Positions 6,428 to 9,307 of a stretch of 9,307 nucleotides of DNA are shown piece by piece. A model generated the notes under the pieces. The model was not told the DNA's origin and did no database searches. It saw only the letters and a list, made by a program, of their open reading frames with translations. Source of the stretch: Thermoplasmatota archaeon. GTDB lineage: Archaea > Thermoplasmatota > E2 > DHVEG-1. The DNA lies in NCBI GenBank assembly GCA_022866015.1, contig JALHTX010000276.1:1-9307 (forward strand), given 5' to 3'. Position numbers and translations under genes: made by a program. Each line of letters opens with the position of its first letter. Within the stretch, counting starts at the first letter, position 1.

Positions 6428-7747
6428 TTAGAAATTAAAATCTTGTTTATAGTATCTCCTAAAGTTTACATTTGCACCTGCTGGAAGTAGACCACCAATT
6501 ATTCCCACAGTTTTAAATATTTTAAGATTTCTTTTTATTATATTTGGCCATGAGTAACATTCTTTTGCAACTTTACGTGTACCTTCATATAATTCTTTTA
6601 CTGTCATGTTTTTTGGTTCATAAACAATTTCGACCTGGTTGTATTTTGACCAGTCTTTTGTAAATATTCTACCCGCTTTATCAAGTCTTTCAAAAAGTGG
6701 TGTCCCAGGATATGGCGTGAGTATATTTATTTCCACAGCATCTATATCTAGTTCATTTATTTTTTTAAGTGTTGTATCAAAAATATCTGGTGTATCTTCA
6801 TCAAAACCAAAGATTATGCCACCTTGTATAGTCATATCATATTTATGTACTCTTTTAATTATTTTTTCAAACTCTTCAACTTTATTATGAGTTTTTTTAA
6901 TCCCGTTTAAAGCTGCTTGACTTACTGATTCAAAACCTACGAACCATTCAACGCATCCTGCTTTTCTTGCAAGATCTAAAAAGTCTTCATCTGTTTTTAA
7001 TAAAACATTTGTAGTACCATTTGCAACCCATTTTTTATTAATCTTGTTTTTTATCATTTCTTTGAAAAGTTCTGTTGCATATTTTCTGTTCGTTGTTAAA
7101 TGTGGATCGTGAAAAATAAAAATTCTATTCTCCATCTGTTTAAGTTCTTCTATAACATTTTTTATAGGTCTATGTTTTACACCATGCTCACAAAAACTAC
7201 TTATTGCACAAAATTCGCATTCATTTGTGCATCCTCTTGTTGTTTGTATCGCTCCAAGTATAGGATTATGTTTAATTAAGTCACGACGGATTGGAGGTAT
7301 ATCTGCCATATCGTAGTTTGTATCTTTTTCATAGATCTTTTTGAGTTTTCCTTTTTCTGCATCTTCTAAAAGTTTTTGCCAGCTTGCTTCGGCCATACCT
7401 AGTATAATAGAATCTGCATGTTGCAATGCCTCTTTTGGCATTGCGGTTGGATGATAACCGCCTAGTACTACTTTTTTACCTCGTCTTCTGAATTCATCTG
7501 CGATTTCATATACACGCGGTGCAGTCATTGTATAGCAGGTTATACCTACGAGATCTATATTTTCATCGAAATCAATATCTTCATAATTTTCATTAACAAG
7601 TTTTACATCATATTTTTTTGGTGTTATTGCCGCCATATGTGGTAAGGTAATAATTGGGTATCCAAAGACAATAGAAGTCCAACTTCCTTTATCACGATAT
7701 GTTGTTGCACCATGTAAAATTCTTGGAAATACTAATAATATCTTCAT
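6428..7747 (-). CDS. B12-binding-domain radical SAM protein (downstream paralogue)
   Basis: A 439-residue iron-sulfur enzyme. Residues 1-140 form a cobalamin-binding-like Rossmann domain (KILLVFP start, LVGITCYTMT at 66-75, VVLGGYHPTAMP at 93-104, ADSIILGMAE at 111-120), followed by the radical SAM barrel with Cys173-x3-Cys177-x2-Cys180 for the 4Fe-4S cluster. The C-terminal part has TPYPGTPLFERL and a tail resembling that of hopanoid-type B12 radical SAM proteins. Relatives include HpnP, HpnJ and GDGT ring synthases, which methylate or rearrange lipids at unactivated carbons, but the superfamily is broad and substrate cannot be read off. ATG 7747 is preceded by GTGAT 5 nt upstream. It lies 32 nt after the paralogue and clearly arose with it by duplication: in residues 96-140 I count 25 of 45 identities. 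Confidence 0.92.
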   Translation of the reverse strand: MKILLVFPRILHGATTYRDKGSWTSIVFGYPIITLPHMAAITPKKYDVKLVNENYEDIDFDENIDLVGITCYTMTAPRVYEIADEFRRRGKKVVLGGYHPTAMPKEALQHADSIILGMAEASWQKLLEDAEKGKLKKIYEKDTNYDMADIPPIRRDLIKHNPILGAIQTTRGCTNECEFCAISSFCEHGVKHRPIKNVIEELKQMENRIFIFHDPHLTTNRKYATELFKEMIKNKINKKWVANGTTNVLLKTDEDFLDLARKAGCVEWFVGFESVSQAALNGIKKTHNKVEEFEKIIKRVHKYDMTIQGGIIFGFDEDTPDIFDTTLKKINELDIDAVEINILTPYPGTPLFERLDKAGRIFTKDWSKYNQVEIVYEPKNMTVKELYEGTRKVAKECYSWPNIIKRNLKIFKTVGIIGGLLPAGANVNFRRYYKQDFNF

Positions 7748-7779
7748 TTTTTATCACAAATACAATTTTATATTTTTTT

Positions 7780-9063
7780 TTATGCAAATTTTTCTGTTTT
7801 ATAGAAATGCCTGGTACTCATACCGGAAGCAAATTGTATAAGAAAGTTTATTGGGTTTGATCCTTTAACATTAATACTTCTCTTTGCTATATTTTTAATA
7901 GAGTAGAAATCACCTGAGATTCTTTTAATACCTTCAATAAGTTCATCTTCGGTTAGTCCTTTAGGTTTTAAATTAAGATTTCCTTCAGCATATCTTGACC
8001 AATCATAATTAGTAATACGGCTTTCTTTTTCTAATCTTTGAAATAGTCTTGTACCAGGATATGGAGTTACAATACTAAATGATGCCTCGTCAAGTTCCCA
8101 TGAGTACATTGCCTGAAGCGTTTTATCAAAAATATCTAATGTATCATTGTCGAATCCAAACATGAAAAAACCACAAACAAACATATCATGATCTCTTATT
8201 TTTTTGATAGCCTTTGCATAGTTTTCTACTTTATTTGTACCTTTACCTGATTGGTTAATATTCTCTTGAGAAATTGATTCAATCCCCAGATACCATTTAA
8301 CGACACCTGCATCCCTGGATAAATCCAAAAACTCATCATCTTTTGTTAAAACATTTACATTTCCAAAACAATAAAATTTTTTATCAAGCTCTTTCATTCT
8401 TGTAAAAAGCTGTTTTGAATAAGGTGGGTTAATTGTTAGTGATGCATCTGCAAAAAAGATGTTTTTTGATTTAATAGTCTTCATCTCATCTATAAGGTTA
8501 TCTATAGGCCTTCCGCGGAATCTTTTTCCTTCTACTATATTCATAGCGCAGAATTCACAACCAGTCGGACAACCCCTGGATGCTTGTATTGCTTCAGAAA
8601 CAAGAGTATATACTCCAATATCATGTCTTGCAGGTGGTATATCTTCTGGTTCAACAATCTTATCCGCTTTATAGAAAGGTTTAAGTTTTCCCTTTTGGAG
8701 GTCTTGTAGCACTTTAGGCCAGGTGTATTCTGCTTCACCTATTACCACTGCATCAGCATGTTGTTTTGCTTCATCAGGCATAAGTGATGCATGGTATCCT
8801 CCAAGAACAACAGGTATTTTTTTTCCTCTAAAAACCTTTGAAATTTCATATCCTCTTAAAGAGTTATATGTTAAACAAGATATTCCAACAAGATCGTAGT
8901 GTTTGTTAAAGTCAATGTCTTTGTATCTTTCATCTATGATTTTGACATCATGTTCTCTTGGTGTTATACCTGCGATTTGTTGTAGAGTTAAACTTGGATA
9001 TTGTAACTTATTAAGAAAACTTTTTTTGGAATTTGGATGTGGTGATACAAGTAATATTTTCAT
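7780..9063 (-). CDS. B12-binding-domain radical SAM protein (upstream paralogue)
   Basis: A 427-residue protein with the same architecture as the downstream gene. It has an N-terminal cobalamin-binding-type domain (KILLVSPHP, LVGISCLTYN at 58-67, VVLGGYHASLMP at 85-96) and a radical SAM core with Cys165-x3-Cys169-x2-Cys172 after QASRG. A TPYPGTRLFQRL motif precedes the C-terminal tail. It would generate the 5'-deoxyadenosyl radical and, if cobalamin is bound, could methylate an unactivated carbon or phosphorus. As in many members, no DxHxxG cobalamin-ligand motif is present in the N-terminal domain. ATG 9063 follows GGGG (9073-9076) by 9 nt. It is the first gene of the leftward operon, behind a palindromic putative operator. 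The two paralogues may act on successive positions of one substrate or form a pair; this is inference. Confidence 0.92.
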   Translation of the reverse strand: MKILLVSPHPNSKKSFLNKLQYPSLTLQQIAGITPREHDVKIIDERYKDIDFNKHYDLVGISCLTYNSLRGYEISKVFRGKKIPVVLGGYHASLMPDEAKQHADAVVIGEAEYTWPKVLQDLQKGKLKPFYKADKIVEPEDIPPARHDIGVYTLVSEAIQASRGCPTGCEFCAMNIVEGKRFRGRPIDNLIDEMKTIKSKNIFFADASLTINPPYSKQLFTRMKELDKKFYCFGNVNVLTKDDEFLDLSRDAGVVKWYLGIESISQENINQSGKGTNKVENYAKAIKKIRDHDMFVCGFFMFGFDNDTLDIFDKTLQAMYSWELDEASFSIVTPYPGTRLFQRLEKESRITNYDWSRYAEGNLNLKPKGLTEDELIEGIKRISGDFYSIKNIAKRSINVKGSNPINFLIQFASGMSTRHFYKTEKFA

Positions 9064-9072
9064 TTAATTGTT

Positions 9073-9076
9073 CCCC
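9073..9076 (-). promoter_or_regulatory. GGGG ribosome binding site of the radical SAM operon
   Basis: On the minus strand ATAGGGGAA lies 9 nt before the ATG at 9061-9063, matching the G-tract pattern of other first genes here. Confidence 0.5.
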
Positions 9077-9091
9077 TATTTTTATATGCTC

Positions 9092-9112
9092 AAATAACAA
9101 CTGTTGTTATTT
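9092..9112. promoter_or_regulatory. Perfect 21-bp palindrome, putative operator of the radical SAM operon
   Basis: The arms AAATAACAAC and GTTGTTATTT are exact reverse complements around one central base. The site overlaps by five bases the likely TATA box of the leftward operon (TATAAATA on the minus strand, 9108-9115) and would extend to just before the expected transcription start near 9086. A dimeric repressor bound here would block TBP or polymerase, the usual layout of archaeal repression. No candidate regulator with a DNA-binding domain is encoded in the window. Confidence 0.55.
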
Positions 9113-9115
9113 ATA
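9108..9115 (-). promoter_or_regulatory. Probable TATA box of the radical SAM operon
   Basis: TATAAATA on the minus strand, with an A-rich flank upstream. A start about 25 bp downstream (near 9086) gives a leader of about 22 nt containing the GGGG ribosome binding site. A second TATA-like run at 9080-9087 would start transcription beyond the ATG and fits less well. Confidence 0.45.
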
Positions 9116-9133
9116 TTTTCTTAGTTCTGTATC

Positions 9134-9217
9134 TTATAATCTGGTTCTTTTAAAGATGTGAGCTATAGTTAGAAGTATATCTGGTTCATCATCAACCACA
9201 AGTATTGTTTTACTCAT
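9134..9217 (-). pseudogene. Truncated receiver-domain remnant (27 codons)
   Basis: This is the right-hand copy of the second receiver gene, here seen to its end. Seventeen codons (MSKTILVVDDEPDILLT) lie in the terminal repeat, followed by IAHIFKRTRL and TAA at 9134-9136. Only the first strand and helix of a receiver domain remain; the phosphorylation site, switch residue and conserved Lys are missing, so it cannot work as a response regulator. It has an intact ATG and ribosome binding site and may still be translated. It ends 71 bases before the radical SAM gene start, within that operon's promoter-proximal region. Confidence 0.7.
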
Positions 9218-9307
9218 AATCTTTTTATTCCTTTTCAGTAAGTATTTTATCTACTCTATTTAGTAATGTTTCTTTATCAAATGGTTTCATAATATAATCT
9301 GCAAGTC
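9167..9307. repeat. Terminal direct repeat, right copy (141 bp)
   Basis: Exact copy of 1-141. The unique sequence between the copies gives a circle or repeat unit of 9166 bp, in which the base at 9166 is followed by base 1. Confidence 0.97.
9225..9307 (-). CDS. C-terminal fragment of the receiver regulator (duplicate of 59-141)
   Basis: The same C-terminal codons as in the full-length regulator, cut by the right window edge, including the Lys in MKPFD and the final helix ending KILTEKE. It is the other end of the same gene if the molecule is circular, and should not be counted as a separate gene unless read data show a tandem array. Confidence 0.75.
   Translation of the reverse strand, partial: LADYIMKPFDKETLLNRVDKILTEKE

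Noticed and set aside
6639..6890. Plus-strand open frame within the downstream radical SAM gene
   Set aside because: Ser-rich antisense translation typical of shadow frames.
8459..8738. Two short overlapping frames, one on each strand, in the upstream radical SAM gene
   Set aside because: Both lie over the CxxxCxxC-encoding region of the real gene and show no coding features of their own.
9080..9087. TATA-like run as the radical SAM promoter
   Set aside because: Transcription would begin past the ATG and exclude the GGGG ribosome binding site.
9092..9112. Palindrome as a transcription terminator hairpin
   Set aside because: It lies upstream of a gene start, no T run follows on the minus strand, and it overlaps a TATA box, so an operator fits better.

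Overview
The window is a compact, AT-rich stretch that I read as archaeal, probably from an uncultivated lineage (moderate confidence). The reasons are a stand-alone receiver-domain response regulator, TATA-box-like elements placed about 50 bases before several starts, and G-rich or GGTGA-type ribosome binding sites. I see no rRNA, tRNA, CRISPR array, transposase, integrase or replication gene. The first 141 bases (1-141) are repeated exactly as the last 141 bases (9167-9307), so the sequence closes on itself as a 9166-bp circle or tandem-repeat unit. An end overlap of exactly this length is also what a k-mer assembler working at k=141 would leave, so the circle may be a product of the assembly graph.

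Layout: (1) 1-442, minus strand: a complete receiver-only response regulator, followed 7 nt later by the start of a second, nearly identical one. The copy at the far end of the window shows that this second gene stops after 27 codons. (2) 577-3173, plus strand: a tight three-gene operon with a UbiA-family membrane prenyltransferase, an extended SDR of 3-beta-HSD/epimerase type, and a Rossmann SAM-dependent methyltransferase with a nicotianamine-synthase-like core. (3) 3174-5978: two divergent PaaK/CapK/F390-synthetase-type adenylate-forming ligases sharing a short promoter centred on a perfect TATA palindrome. (4) 5982-6427, minus strand: the wreck of a class I (UbiE-like) SAM methyltransferase with two stop codons, a frameshift and an internal deletion. 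(5) 6428-9063, minus strand: two tandem paralogous radical SAM proteins with N-terminal B12-binding-type domains, preceded by a 21-bp palindrome that overlaps the likely TATA box.

Together the genes look like a specialised-metabolism or lipid-modification cluster. The ligases would activate a carboxylic acid, UbiA would attach an isoprenoid to an acceptor, the SDR would adjust oxidation state, and the methyltransferase and two radical SAM enzymes would decorate the scaffold, perhaps at unactivated carbons. The product is unknown to me, and this pathway reading is inference from family membership and co-location only.
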